Assembly: GCA_004764695.1 (NCBI GenBank)
Contig: SMSO01000031.1
Span: forward strand, 7,373,261 to 7,437,260
Source: Schizochytrium sp. TIO01
Lineage: Eukaryota > Sar > Bigyra > Thraustochytrida > Thraustochytriidae
DNA length: 64,000 nt
Direction: 5' to 3'
How positions within the stretch are numbered: position 1 is the first letter of the stretch; each line of letters starts with the position of its first letter. Positions 20,764 through 31,345 of this stretch are shown here, one piece after another. Both the position numbers and the translations under genes were made by a program. The notes below the pieces were generated by a model. It saw only the letters and a list, made by a program, of their open reading frames with translations. It was not told the DNA's origin and did no database searches.

Positions 20764-22182
20764 ACGAGAGTGATATTGCGATGATCAATCCGCGGCGCCT
20801 CTTAACTTAACGCAGCCAACCAGAGTGCTTGCAGCGAAAGCAAGTTATCACTCATCTTGATTACTGGTTTACTTGTCATCAAGCGCACAATTTTCAATAT
20901 CATCTAGTCGGTATTCTAATGTAATCAGCTTGTGCAACCTAAAGGCGGTACATGTCCAGAATATATGGGGGCTATGGTTGGTACAGTCGGACAAATTCAA
21001 GAGAAATCTGTTCGAACGAGAGCTAGTATGTCACCCAAATCGCGCTAGGTGATAGACCATTTTGTGTTCCGCAACATCATATACGGTGTCTCCATGTTCT
21101 TTTGATTCATCACTTTTGAGAAGCTCTACTAGGGCGAACCCTGTTCATTCTTACTCGAAACCTGACTTCCCTGTGTTCCCCGCGCTTTCTCCATATCAAA
21201 CGTATTTGGTATCGTGGTGCTATAGTTTTGCATAGGTATATCAATCTGTAGTGTTTGTACAAGTATAAAGTGGAATGGGCTTCTCTTAGTACCTATCTAA
21301 CCACTCATGCATGAATGTGTAGATGCCTATTACTACGCGCTTGAGTCAGGAGACTAACTTTCTATCAGGGCTCGTTTGGAGATGGCTTTGTTTGTGTGGT
21401 TTCGAGAGCTCATGCACCATGGCGTCCGCATAGCGCATACCCACGGACGTGCAGATTGTGGAGGAGATTTGGTAAATCTTAGTGAACACCAAGGCGTGCT
21501 GATCGTTCACCATGAGAACGTCGTTACATTTGAGGCACGTGTCGAACGGCCAGAGATTAGGAACGACTGAATGTGCCTAGTAGTGCAAAGAAACCAATTC
21601 CAACAAGGCGAAGAGGAAGGAGAAGACCTCAACCGAAAGTTGAGGCAGTACCTAGGTAGGTATGGAGATATAGCTGCCTACTGGTAACACACTGGAAGCT
21701 CTCCAGTAACAGTTAATTAGGCGCGGTAGTACATTGCAATGAGAAACCACCGCGAGATCCGTTGGGCTGTAGGACTCCTATGATTGGCATCTAGAACGTA
21801 ACGGTTACCTATAGACACAGACGTAAGTAAGGTTTCAAAGCAAGCACCCACATGACATTCCGTGGCGCCAAGTTAGTGATGCAGATCAAAATAGCGCAGG
21901 CAAACTCGAAAGACCCGAGATATTGTGTAAGTGATTGGGATGTGGACGAAGGAGGACGAATGGTGAACAATGTTGCGCGTCGTAGGGAAGAACCAGGAAA
22001 TCTGACGAATGTTTTGCTGCATATGTTTCTTATTGGGGTTTTGCACGATGGGCGTGGGGCTGCATTCAACGGTGGCTGTTTTGATACTACAGATTCTCGC
22101 AAACACATTTATTGAGCTTGAAATTTGTATTTAGATCTCGTCAGGGGTTTCTGCAAGCCATACAAATAAACCACTAGCAACC
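20764..22182. other. Intergenic region with unassigned open frames on both strands
   Basis: About 1.4 kb between the minus-strand epoxide-hydrolase-like gene and ARL3. Open frames of 60-100 codons occur at 21382-21570 (plus) and 21852-22115 (plus). Both are mirrored by open minus-strand frames, and none has a domain I recognise. A CCTAGGTAGGTA word lies near 21650-21662. The ARL3 promoter should lie at its right end. Confidence 0.45.
21382..21570 (+). CDS. Unassigned short open frame, coding status doubtful
   Basis: An ATG-initiated frame of 62 codons is open on the plus strand, and the exactly opposite minus-strand frame is open over the same span and beyond it on both sides. The plus product is rich in Val, His, Arg and Glu, which is typical of the complement of real coding DNA. 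The minus reading contains a Cys-x2-Cys (TCLKCND) and could be an exon of an unrecognised minus-strand gene. I cannot choose a strand or a function. Confidence 0.2.
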   Translation: MALFVWFRELMHHGVRIAHTHGRADCGGDLVNLSEHQGVLIVHHENVVTFEARVERPEIRND

Positions 22183-22743
22183 ATGGGTCTTCTCAACCTC
22201 CTCCGCAAGCTTAAGAAGTCTGACGATGAGGCTCGTCTCCTTGTTCTTGGTCTTGACAACGCTGGTAAGACTACAATTCTCAAGAAGCTCTCTGCTGAGG
22301 ACATTGACAACATCATGCCGACCCAGGGTTTCAACATTAAGTCTATTCAGAGCGCTGGCTTCAAGCTCAACGTCTGGGATATTGGTGGCCAGAAGACTAT
22401 CCGCCCCTACTGGCGTAACTACTATGACAACACTGACGCCCTTGTCTATGTGATTGACTCTGCTGATCGCAGTCGCATTGATGAGGCCCAGGAAGAGCTT
22501 GCTTCTCTTCTTAAGGAGGATAAGCTCGCTGGCACCCCTGTCCTTGTTTTTGCTAACAAGCAGGATCTTCTTAGCGCTATTTCTGCCGCCGAGGTGGCTG
22601 AGGTGCTTCAGATCAACGATGACCGTGCCTTTCAGATTCAGGCTTGTTCTGCCAAGACTGGCGAGGGTCTTTCCGAAGGTCTTGAGTGGCTCGTCGAGCA
22701 GCTCAACGACAAAGAGGACGGCGCTGCTCACGAGGGCAAGTAA
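22183..22743 (+). CDS. ARL3: ADP-ribosylation factor-like GTPase ARL3
   Basis: One exon, 186 residues, a typical length. It starts [12 protein letters not shown], as ARL2 and ARL3 do. All GTPase boxes are present: G1 GLDNAGKTT, switch [10 protein letters not shown]3 [14 protein letters not shown]4 NKQDLLSA and G5 [11 protein letters not shown]3 and not ARL2 is indicated by [23 protein letters not shown] and by [11 protein letters not shown]3-GTP releases lipidated cargo from UNC119 and PDE-delta inside cilia and flagella, with ARL13B as its exchange factor, so it marks an organism with a flagellar stage. The C-terminus carries a short acidic/His tail. The adjacent DNA on both sides is free of obvious genes, so the gene probably has its own promoter. 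The coding strand is GC-richer than its flanks. Confidence 0.95.
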   Translation: MGLLNLLRKLKKSDDEARLLVLGLDNAGKTTILKKLSAEDIDNIMPTQGFNIKSIQSAGFKLNVWDIGGQKTIRPYWRNYYDNTDALVYVIDSADRSRIDEAQEELASLLKEDKLAGTPVLVFANKQDLLSAISAAEVAEVLQINDDRAFQIQACSAKTGEGLSEGLEWLVEQLNDKEDGAAHEGK

Positions 22744-24476
22744 AACCATATTTTACATCATTGCCATGGACAACATGGCGAAATTATGATTCACCTAGTT
22801 CACCCAGATTAACATGACTCATGTTAGAATGTCTGTGATGGTATAGGTGCTTGTCTCCACCCTCTCGTCAAACGTCGAAGCTCTACTGAAGAAGATTCGG
22901 AGAGAGTTTCTACCATGTCTAGAAGAGATTTATGCACACATTGTAGCGAAAGTAGCAGTTTTTACAAGCGTTTATGTTACCAAGCTCAAACTTTCACCTT
23001 AACTCACCACCGATTTAACCACAATTCGTATAAAAGGCAACGGAATTTTCTTTTAATATTTTCCACGATTTCTTTCATTTGTAGTAAGTTAGCGTTCTTC
23101 GAGGTGCTCTAAATGGAATTTGACCTCTCTAACAGTTGAGTGATTCCTGAATCTCAAACTCGCTTGTTTGACTGCTTACTTGTGTAGTTGTATGTTTGCA
23201 CTTGTACACTTTTAGCGCTAACATCCTTGTGCTTGGAATGCAAATGTACTAAGGAGCTGAACGTAGCACTTTGCTTGTCCATTTTATCTTTTAAAATTAT
23301 CACAAAGTACACGGAGTCTGATTCAACACGTGAACATATTTAAATACGTCAGTAAATAGTTTTTGGTCAAAAGGAAAAAGTGTTGGCTACCTCTCCAAAA
23401 AGAGCCTTTTCAGTTTTTTAATTCTAGTTTTTTGTGTGTATTTTTTAGAAACCTCACCAATTTTAGCCGCACAAATTATTCTAAAGCTGATTGTGCAGAA
23501 CTCGATGAGTGATAATCGTGATGTTTTCAATACAAGAATATTTCGAAGTTAAAATCATCACTAACAGCATGGGACGATGCTTTCACAGCTCAAATCATGT
23601 ATTTGTTGTGCTTTCCAAAGAATAGGACGTCCCTTCTCCAAGCTCACGGCAATCAATCCCTGGCGTCGTCTCAGCGAGCTTCGCAGCGTGGTTATTCAAA
23701 GGAAAGGAAAGAAAAGAAATTTCTTCAAAAACTAAGAGCGTCATATAAACATAGAAGTGTCCATATTCTTTTGTGATACCTCAGTTTCTGTTTTCCTCAA
23801 ATTTTTGTTTTTCCGAAAATTCCTCGCCTCTTGACAGCCATGCTGAGTCCCTTCAGGGAAGGATCTACAAAAGACATAAATTACTTTCTGTATGCTTGAT
23901 TATTGGCAGTCACTCTTATATCATCCAAAACGATCAATACAAACTTGCTTGCACTCAAGCAACTATTGAAATGTTCGGCACAGCCAAAAGCTGAGGTTAT
24001 TTTTCCTAGTTATGAAACCAGATTTTCATTTTGCAGGCAAACAAACGCTGGTGATCAAGAACTCCCAATGTATTATTCACGAGAGGCTTTGCTAGTTAGG
24101 ACTTTAATAAGCTGTGTTTTTGTCAAGAATCTGTTGGTGCGAAAGGAACACAAGTGGTCACTTGCGAATGTGCGAAAACACGAAAAAAAGAAGAGATGTT
24201 TTTTGAAAGACAATGAGAGAGCACTTTGTCGTCCTAATTGGTCTTACAAGGAGAAAATTTTCGTCCAAGCTTGTGGTTTTCTGTACAAGCTACGATTAAT
24301 GTACAAGGGAGGATAGAATGGGAAAAGGCACAAGATAGGAAGCGGAGCGGGGCAGTGATCAGTCTAATAAATTTCTACATTGTGTTCACACATCAGACTC
24401 AACTAATTAATACTATCCAAAGTCAATCAAAAAATGAAAAACCACACAGGTCCACATCGAGAATCAGAGTCACGAT
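22744..24476. other. Convergent intergenic region, no supported gene
   Basis: About 1.7 kb of AT-rich DNA between ARL3 and ornithine decarboxylase. The longest open frame (23903-24316, plus) is basic, domain-free and begins without ATG. I see no RNA gene. Confidence 0.5.
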
Positions 24477-25856
24477 TTAGAGGTAGATCTTGGTGGCAAT
24501 GTCGAAGCCGTTAAACTTGGCAGCGGCAGCGACAGTGTAGGCGCCCATGTCGGGGAAGTACATCCAGTCTCCGACCTCGAGTCTGGGCAGGTAGACCTCC
24601 TTGAGAACGCAGTCGAGGCCGTCGCAGGTGGGTCCCCACACGCTGACCTCTACGAGCTCCTCTCCGTCGATGTCACCAACAAACGCGGTGCGGGCGCTAC
24701 CGGCATCCTCAGATGCGGTAAAGTCAGAGTCAGCAGCCCCGACAGCAAGAGGATCCTCAGGCTCGCGAGTAGAGTCATCAGACTCACAGCTCACACCACG
24801 GTCAAGAGCGCGACGGTTTCTGACGCGAAGAGGGAATCCCTGAACGGTCGCATGATCGTAGATGATGTTGTTGAAGCTACCGTAGACACCCTCGTTGATG
24901 TAGTATCTGTAGACCTCAGCGTTGCGCACAACGGTGCGGCGTCTCGCGAGCACATTGGCAACGAGCGTGCACGAAGAGTGGACCATGTAGCGTCCAGGCT
25001 CCGCAATGATGCGGACACCACACTCAGGCGGGAAGAGCTGGTCGAGCGTGGGGGCAAGCTGGTTGGCGAGAGCAGGGAAAAGTCTGGCATCACCCTTGGC
25101 CTCAAGGATGTCATCAGATCCAGAAGCCTCGGCGGCGGCGCGAGCCTCAGCGGCCACCTTCCAGTGGCGCACAGACTCACCGGGGAAGCCTCCACCAATA
25201 TCGAGGATGGAGAGAGTAATTCCGAGCTCCTCGGCAATGTCGAAGGCACGACGAGCGAGGTGGACGGCCTCGGAGAAGGCAGCGATGTCCTGGCATCCGC
25301 TGCCAACGTGGTAGCTGACACCAACGAGGTTGATCTGAAGATCAATGCAAGTCTGCATCAGGGAGTGCACGGACTTGATGTCAGCGCCAAACTTGACACC
25401 AAGCTGGCAAATGGCACTGGAATCGTCAGGGAGAAGACGAAGAAGGACCTTGGCCTCAGGGAAGTCGCGCTTGATCTTGTAGAGCTCGTCCTGGTTGTCG
25501 AAGGTCATCATCTCGGCACCAACCTTGGCGGCGTGGAGAAGGTGAGACTTGGACTTGCAGGGGTGGGCGAAGATAATGTCCTCAGGGCTAGCGCCGGCTG
25601 CGAGAACCATGTCGATTTCGCCCTTGGAGGCGCAGTCAAAGCCAACGCCAAGCGACACGAGGCGACGCAGAATCTCAGGGTCGTCGTGGCATTTTACGGC
25701 GTAGAAGGGCTCAACGCGGGGAAGCAGGGCACGCCAAGCGTGCACCTTGCTGTCAACATCGTCGAGGTCGACGATCATGAAAGGGGCGTCATCTTCACTA
25801 GACTCGACGCGCTCCTTGATGCTGGCCCAAACATGCGCAGAGAGGTCACCTTCCAT
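24477..25856 (-). CDS. ODC: Ornithine decarboxylase
   Basis: One exon, 459 residues from the ATG at 25856; a GTG three bases upstream of it is not a likely start. Ornithine decarboxylase makes putrescine, the entry step of polyamine synthesis, with pyridoxal phosphate. Visible hallmarks are the PLP lysine in FYAVKCHDD (K55) and the HPCKSKSHLLHAAKVG segment. Also present are SYHVGSGC, the GGGFPGE loop, the EPGRYMV phosphate motif and WGPTCDGLDC with the substrate-side cysteine (C411). The closing motif is GDWMYFPDMGAYTVAAAAKFNGF. Two oddities stand out. About 50 mostly acidic and small residues (roughly 346-400) are inserted before WGPTCDG. The protein stops right after the barrel domain at KIYL, so the C-terminal degron of vertebrate enzymes is absent. 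Arginine or lysine decarboxylase activity is less likely. Confidence 0.93.
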   Translation of the reverse strand: MEGDLSAHVWASIKERVESSEDDAPFMIVDLDDVDSKVHAWRALLPRVEPFYAVKCHDDPEILRRLVSLGVGFDCASKGEIDMVLAAGASPEDIIFAHPCKSKSHLLHAAKVGAEMMTFDNQDELYKIKRDFPEAKVLLRLLPDDSSAICQLGVKFGADIKSVHSLMQTCIDLQINLVGVSYHVGSGCQDIAAFSEAVHLARRAFDIAEELGITLSILDIGGGFPGESVRHWKVAAEARAAAEASGSDDILEAKGDARLFPALANQLAPTLDQLFPPECGVRIIAEPGRYMVHSSCTLVANVLARRRTVVRNAEVYRYYINEGVYGSFNNIIYDHATVQGFPLRVRNRRALDRGVSCESDDSTREPEDPLAVGAADSDFTASEDAGSARTAFVGDIDGEELVEVSVWGPTCDGLDCVLKEVYLPRLEVGDWMYFPDMGAYTVAAAAKFNGFDIATKIYL

Positions 25857-25880
25857 CACGATCGGCGCTTGGCCGACTTT

Positions 25881-25910
25881 ACTGCTACTGCTGCTGCTGC
25901 TGCTGCTGCT
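25881..25910. repeat. (GCT)n / (CAG)n microsatellite just upstream of ornithine decarboxylase
   Basis: About nine to ten GCT triplets, read as CAG/AGC on the gene strand, begin some 25 bases before the decarboxylase ATG. They fall in its likely 5' leader. A stop codon lies in frame between the repeat and the ATG, so the repeat is not part of the enzyme. Confidence 0.8.
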
Positions 25911-27340
25911 TTTAGCTCGAGTCGAAGGCGATGCCTTGGCTGAGTGCTTGTCGAGGATGCGGTGGAGTTGCGGGTTTGCTTGCTCAGGACTTTCGAAGTT
26001 GCTGCCTTGGTTTTGGCCTCTCGTTCGCCGCCAGGGGTACTGTGAGGGAAACCACCAGAGCCGACAGTAATAGTTTCTTATTCTAAGGCAGCTAAGAGGC
26101 CTCTTTAAATTATTTTTATATAAAAACCAAAAGCTAAAAACTAAAAAAAAAACACTAGTTTTATAACTCTTTATTTCTTTCTTTCTTTCTTTCCTTTCTT
26201 CTTATTGCTTGCTATTCTTTAGTCTTGAATACAAAAAGTGCTCTGGCTAACTTGCCAATGAAAACAGTTCGTTCTTGGAGAATGGCTCTCACTCTGTCAG
26301 AGTAGAGTCACTCACTCCCCCGCTCATTCGTCCGCTTCGCTCATTGGGTTCACCTATCGATTCACTCATGTTGCTGCATCATGAACAGCGCAACAGTGCA
26401 AAGCAATCTCATCATAAAATAAAATACACCATTCATACTCCTTCTGAATGAATGAATGAATAACCTACTTTTGTATATTATTTTTCTATAACAGAGAAGA
26501 ACTCATTTCATTTCCACTCAGGACTCGACTCGACCCGGTTCCTACTACGCTGTTAGGGATTACTATTGGTAAAGCGAGGCGAGAAAGGACTGGAAGTGGC
26601 GCGACCATGACCTACTAGGACTCGAAAGTAGTTCTATTCTCTACGCTTTTTTCTTTTTCACGTCGATCGCTTTCCTTACAGGGTCAATCAAACGAAGAGA
26701 AAGTAAGTAACCCTCTTTTCTTTCATTCATTCCTAGAGTTAGGTACGTACTTTCCTTTTACATATTGCTCCAAGACAGCTTATAATAATAACAAAAAAAT
26801 AAAAATACTATTTTTAATTAAAATTATTGTTTCATTGTTACTATTTTAAAGGAAAGGGGGAGGAGGCATCCCCATTCACCTCCCTTTCAAGCGTGCCAAT
26901 CATTGTCCTTGTATCTTCAAGAAGAGGAGAAAAGAAAAGAAAAGAAACGAAATGAGAACTAAAAAAGTTAGTTTTTCCTCGTCTTTCAGTCGGAATTGTT
27001 TGGCCATCAAAAGTCCTCCAAGTCCGAATTTGCATGACTAAATTACTGCAAGACAGGCACTCTACCTCCGTTCTTCCTCATTTGTACTTTCGTTCACGGC
27101 GCCATTGGTTGACAGTTGAATTTGCTACAGCTAGTCATTGAATAACCATTTCGGCAGTAGTGATTATTGGCTCCAAGGAGATCAATCGATCAATCGATGC
27201 CTCAATCGAGGGGGTCCCTTTCCTGCAGCTGTTCTGTTCCTCTTTAAACTAAAAACAACTAAAAACCAAAATACAAAACAGCATGATATAGTAAAAACCA
27301 CAGGACTCGCGCATTCTCAGCACTCTTTGTCTGATTTGTA

Positions 27341-27360
27341 AGACAGACAGACAGACAGAC
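27341..27360. repeat. (AGAC)5 microsatellite
   Basis: Five perfect AGAC units. Confidence 0.9.
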
Positions 27361-27660
27361 ACATCAACAAAGAAACAAATAAACAAAAACATGGAATGAG
27401 CGAGAGCAGAGCGATCAGATGTAATTCTGCGAAAACCGCGATGAGGAGGTCCGGCTCACGATGCTCCGCGCGTATCCAGCGCATAGATAGCACTTATTTA
27501 TAGCTTACACACACCGTCAGCACTTGCTGGCCGGGCCCAAGCAGCCTGCAGGTACGAGGTCCGAATTGGACTCGAAGCCAGACACGACTGGCATTTCAAG
27601 GCAGGCCTTGTCAGTGTTTCAACGAGAACCTCGGGATTGCTTGGAAAGCTTTCTGTTGCT

Positions 27661-27756
27661 GTCGTTGTTGTTGATGGTGATGATGATGAAGAAGAAGATG
27701 ATGAAGATGATGATGAAGAAGAAGATGATGATGATGTTGTTGTTGTTGTAGTAATG
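27661..27756. repeat. GAT/GAA/GTT trinucleotide tract
   Basis: An imperfect run of GTT, GAT and GAA triplets. It creates spurious poly-Asp/Glu, poly-Ser and poly-His open frames on both strands. Confidence 0.85.
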
Positions 27757-27973
27757 AGCTTTTCAGTGCAGGGAAACAACCTTCTTCGACACAAGCAAAC
27801 AACTTGGAGAAAACGCTTTTCTGAAATGAGAACTCTGCCACAATATTTACAAGGCCTGTTCCTCTGCATTAGTACCTACTTGGTTCTTTTGGGCAACATT
27901 TTTAACTTGAAAAACTGTAGACGCATCTGAAGTTTTAAGGACGTTTACATAAACTATTTATTTTCATTCATTC

Positions 27974-27975
27974 AT

Positions 27976-28014
<39 letters not shown>
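27974..28014. repeat. (TTTA)n microsatellite
   Basis: About ten perfect tetranucleotide units. Confidence 0.92.
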
Positions 28015-28408
28015 TAAAGTTTAACTTAAAATTATGACAACTTGAAACTTGATATGATCACATACATACGCGGAGTAAGCGACGGAAAGGAAGCCTCAGA
28101 CATACATGCATAAATATACTTACATCTCCATACTAAAGTAGTAGGTACACAAAGCCGAGACTTAGAAGAAAAAAAGTCAGTCAAAAGAGCGCGACCGCCG
28201 TATGTATAAGCAGGAGTAGTCGCCGAGCCTCCCCCTTAGCGTTACTGCTAAGCGCCGTCGTAGGCATCCGTTCACGAGGCTTTTATAGCCGAATGGCAAA
28301 GACATCTCCGCAGGCTTTCTTTCCTTTTCTTTCTTTTCTTTCTTTCTTTCTATTTGGGATTCATCATAGACGAATGAACGAATGGATGAGTGAATCAATC
28401 AATGAATC

Positions 28409-28409
28409 G

Positions 28410-28450
<41 letters not shown>
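28409..28450. repeat. (AATC)n microsatellite
   Basis: About ten units, preceded by degenerate AATG/GATG units from about 28375. Confidence 0.92.
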
Positions 28451-28452
<2 letters not shown>

Positions 28453-28640
28453 CATGGCATCGGTGCCTACGGATACCGGTTCTCTCTCGCGTCGACTCTT
28501 GGGCGGCCTGGTCCACGCGGTGCTGCTGGAGCTGAGCCAAGCAACCAGCTTTCTCGCGGAGGGACCCATCGCGAAGGGGGTCCACGAGCACAAGAACCAC
28601 AAGAAGAGCTTGAACGCGCGCGCACAGCTTCGACTCAGGG

Positions 28641-28663
28641 ATCTCTCTCTCTCTCTCTCTCTC
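28641..28663. repeat. (CT)n microsatellite
   Basis: About eleven CT units. Confidence 0.9.
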
Positions 28664-29525
28664 TTCTCCGCTACAGATGATCTTGCGATTCTTCTTTTTG
28701 CATGATGGAGTGATTGATTCCTCGCAGGCAGTAGCACCTAGATAGGACTTGTTAAGAGGAACTGCTGTTCTGCAAACAAAGTGTTCTGTTCACCTTCGAG
28801 GAGTCCTTAAGCGTAGGTATGACTGTGCTTTCTCTTCTTTTCTCCTGTTGTTTTAATAATAATAATAACAATAATAACAATAAAACATTACACGTTAAAG
28901 TTGTGATTCTGAGGAGATCTCAGTGCTGATGAGAGTGGGGATGTTCACAGCAGAGGGTTCGTGATCTCGGTCAGGCAACAGCAACGAGTTCGTCCAAGAA
29001 GAAAGCGCTCAGTCCACTCCCCGTTGGGACGTCAGTCGCCGCCGTGGATAATTGGACGCCGGCTTGCTGGCCGCCTTCTGCTTCTCCTCTCTGCGACTGA
29101 CTAGTTGCGCACTCACTAACTCCTCGCAAAGCCTTCTTCTGTACATTCATTACATTGAGTGAGTGATTTCCACGCACTAACCCCCATAAATGACAGGCAG
29201 ATAGAACAAAGCTTGCGCCAGCTGATGTAAAAGGCCTCACAGGGCGTCGAAGCAAGGGCTTTTGCTTGTGGCTTTTGGCGGAATGAATGTGGATTTGTCC
29301 ACTGCAGAATGAATAAAGATGTATTTCGGAATGAGTGAGTGAGTGAGTGCGTGAGAAGGTGGCGATCCTGGATGGGTTTGGGGAATCTCTCTTCTTCGAC
29401 GGGTGAATGCAATTCGAGCGTTGGAAATTGGCAAGTGCTGCAACAACAACGTCACTGCAGTTCGCAGATTATCGTTGTGCGCGAAAACTCAAACCAAATG
29501 ACGGGCGTGAAGGCGGGGGCACAGA

Positions 29526-29556
29526 AATAAATAAATAAATAAATAAATAAATAAAT
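29526..29556. repeat. (AATA)n microsatellite
   Basis: About seven to eight AATA units. A GAGT tetranucleotide run lies nearby at about 29333-29349. Confidence 0.9.
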
Positions 29557-30474
29557 GCGTCCAAGAATGATGGATCTCTTGCTGCTTGCTTGCGTTTTGC
29601 ACCAAGTTAGCTCAAGACGGCCTTGATGAGGAGGAGGGGTTTTGTCTATTTGCGGAGATGACCTCAATGGTTTTCACGCTCTTGGTTACTCCTCCTTAGT
29701 TAGATCTTTCACCTGAACGATAGATAGGACCTCTCGAGATCAATGAAAATGTGCTACTGGTAACGCAATCGATCCTGCTGGCGCAAGCAAGCAAGCCTTA
29801 AGAGCGTGCATCGATACCTGCTGTTAAGGCAGGTAACCATGGACTTCTTCGTGGTGCTGGTCTGTTCCGGCAACGCGGACATTTATTTATCTCGTGACAG
29901 TTTGCCAACTTGGACGTACTACGAATCAAACTCTTCCTGGTCGCGCAAGATTTCATGAGGGTCAACCGCCGATGCTGTATTTTAGGACGTACTAATAGAA
30001 AATATCCGCCACTGAATATCTTATCTTTCTATTTTCTATTTTCTATTGTTCTATTTTTCTATTTTTCTATTTTTTCTCTAAAGATTTGAGCTTGTTTACT
30101 TTTGAAGCATTTCTATTTTAATATCATTATTTAAAATAATATTAAATTTACAATAATAATACTAAACAGGTAGAACGGGTCGAGATTAGCAGTCTTAGCA
30201 GAACCCGTATATGCACTGGTCCTCCATCTTCTTTACAGAACCACACATAATGCACTGTTTTTTCATCTGCGCACAAGCCATGATCTGCTATTGACTGGCT
30301 CAACTGTGAACGAACTTCGGAGGACGGAGCTCTTGCCTGCTGGATACCGACTACCTACCTACCAACCGGCACTGGCGACAGGTGTAAGTGAGCAAACCCA
30401 ATCAAGTGAGGGCTGCCTGCCTCAGTTTAGCCGAACGCCAATTGCATCAATTGCACCAATTGCATCAGCATTCA

Positions 30475-30668
30475 TGCCTTCATTCAATCAATCAATCATT
30501 CATATATTCAAACATTCATTCATTCATATATTCACTCTTTCATTCATATATTCATTCAATCATTCATATATTCATTCAATCATTCATTCATATAATCAAT
30601 CATTCATTCATTCATTCATATAGTCAATCATTCATTCATTCAATCATTCATTCATTCATTCATTCGTT
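30475..30668. repeat. Imperfect ATTC-based satellite
   Basis: Nearly 200 bases of ATTC units interrupted by AATC, ATATATTC and TATAGTC variants, with a loose higher-order periodicity. It ends in five or six near-perfect ATTC units. Confidence 0.85.
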
Positions 30669-30764
30669 CGTCCATGCGCCTGCTTCTTGTGCCATCCGCA
30701 ACGCAAATACCAACTCTATGGCCGAGCGAGCGCACGCAAGCACGCACCTTGTTAGCAGAAGGTA

Positions 30765-30852
30765 GGTACCTCTATCTACCTAACCTAACCTAATCTACCT
30801 ATTATCCACCTATCGATCCACGATCTCTCTATCTATCTATCTATCTATCCAT
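30765..30852. repeat. TACC/CCTAA/TATC repeat cluster
   Basis: GGTAGGTACC, CCTAACCTAACCTAATC and a run of about six TATC units follow one another within 90 bases. Confidence 0.8.
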
Positions 30853-31277
30853 CCATTGAGCTGCCGTTCCTGAAGAAGAGCTAAGCTGGAGCTGCTGACA
30901 GTTTATCTGCGATTGAGCGTGCAGCTCAAGCCAACTCGACTCGATTTCGCTAGGGAGGCATGTCTGTGCGTACGCGCGTGTGCGTTGTAAGAGGCAGAAG
31001 AAGACCTCGAAGGCTTGGCAGGCAGGCAGCCATGTAGGCATGTCGGCGTGTAGGCTGGCAACCCGATGGTCAGCCAAGCTTAAGAACGAGAACAGCTTTA
31101 GAACAGACGCGCTGGTGCTTGCTTCCCAAATTCTCCCACCGCTTTCTCGAGAGAGGGCTGACCGTGGTATGGGGAATAAGCAGAGGCCACGCCCAAAGGC
31201 CTCCCAGCCAGCCATCTTGCAGTGCATTCGATGGCGATTTGCTGCTTCATTAATCACCAGAGGGTGGCCTCTTTATT

Positions 31278-31345
31278 ATCCCTCTGCTTTCTTCTCCTTC
31301 TTCTTTTCTTCTTCTTCTTCTTCTTCCTCTTCCTCTTCTTTGGGT
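31278..31345. repeat. TTC-rich polypyrimidine tract
   Basis: Almost pure pyrimidine on the plus strand, mostly TTC and CTTC units. Confidence 0.85.

Noticed and set aside
23903-24316. 137-codon plus frame between ARL3 and ornithine decarboxylase
   Set aside because: It has no ATG at its start, no domain, and the DNA has the AT-rich composition of the flanks.
24852-25943. Long plus-strand open frame across ornithine decarboxylase
   Set aside because: It lies in exact codon register opposite the decarboxylase and its composition is that expected for a complement of GC-rich codons; the minus gene has all the family motifs.
30475-30668. Open frames over ATTC repeats that look like His/Ser-rich proteins
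   Set aside because: They are translations of simple sequence, open in several frames at once.
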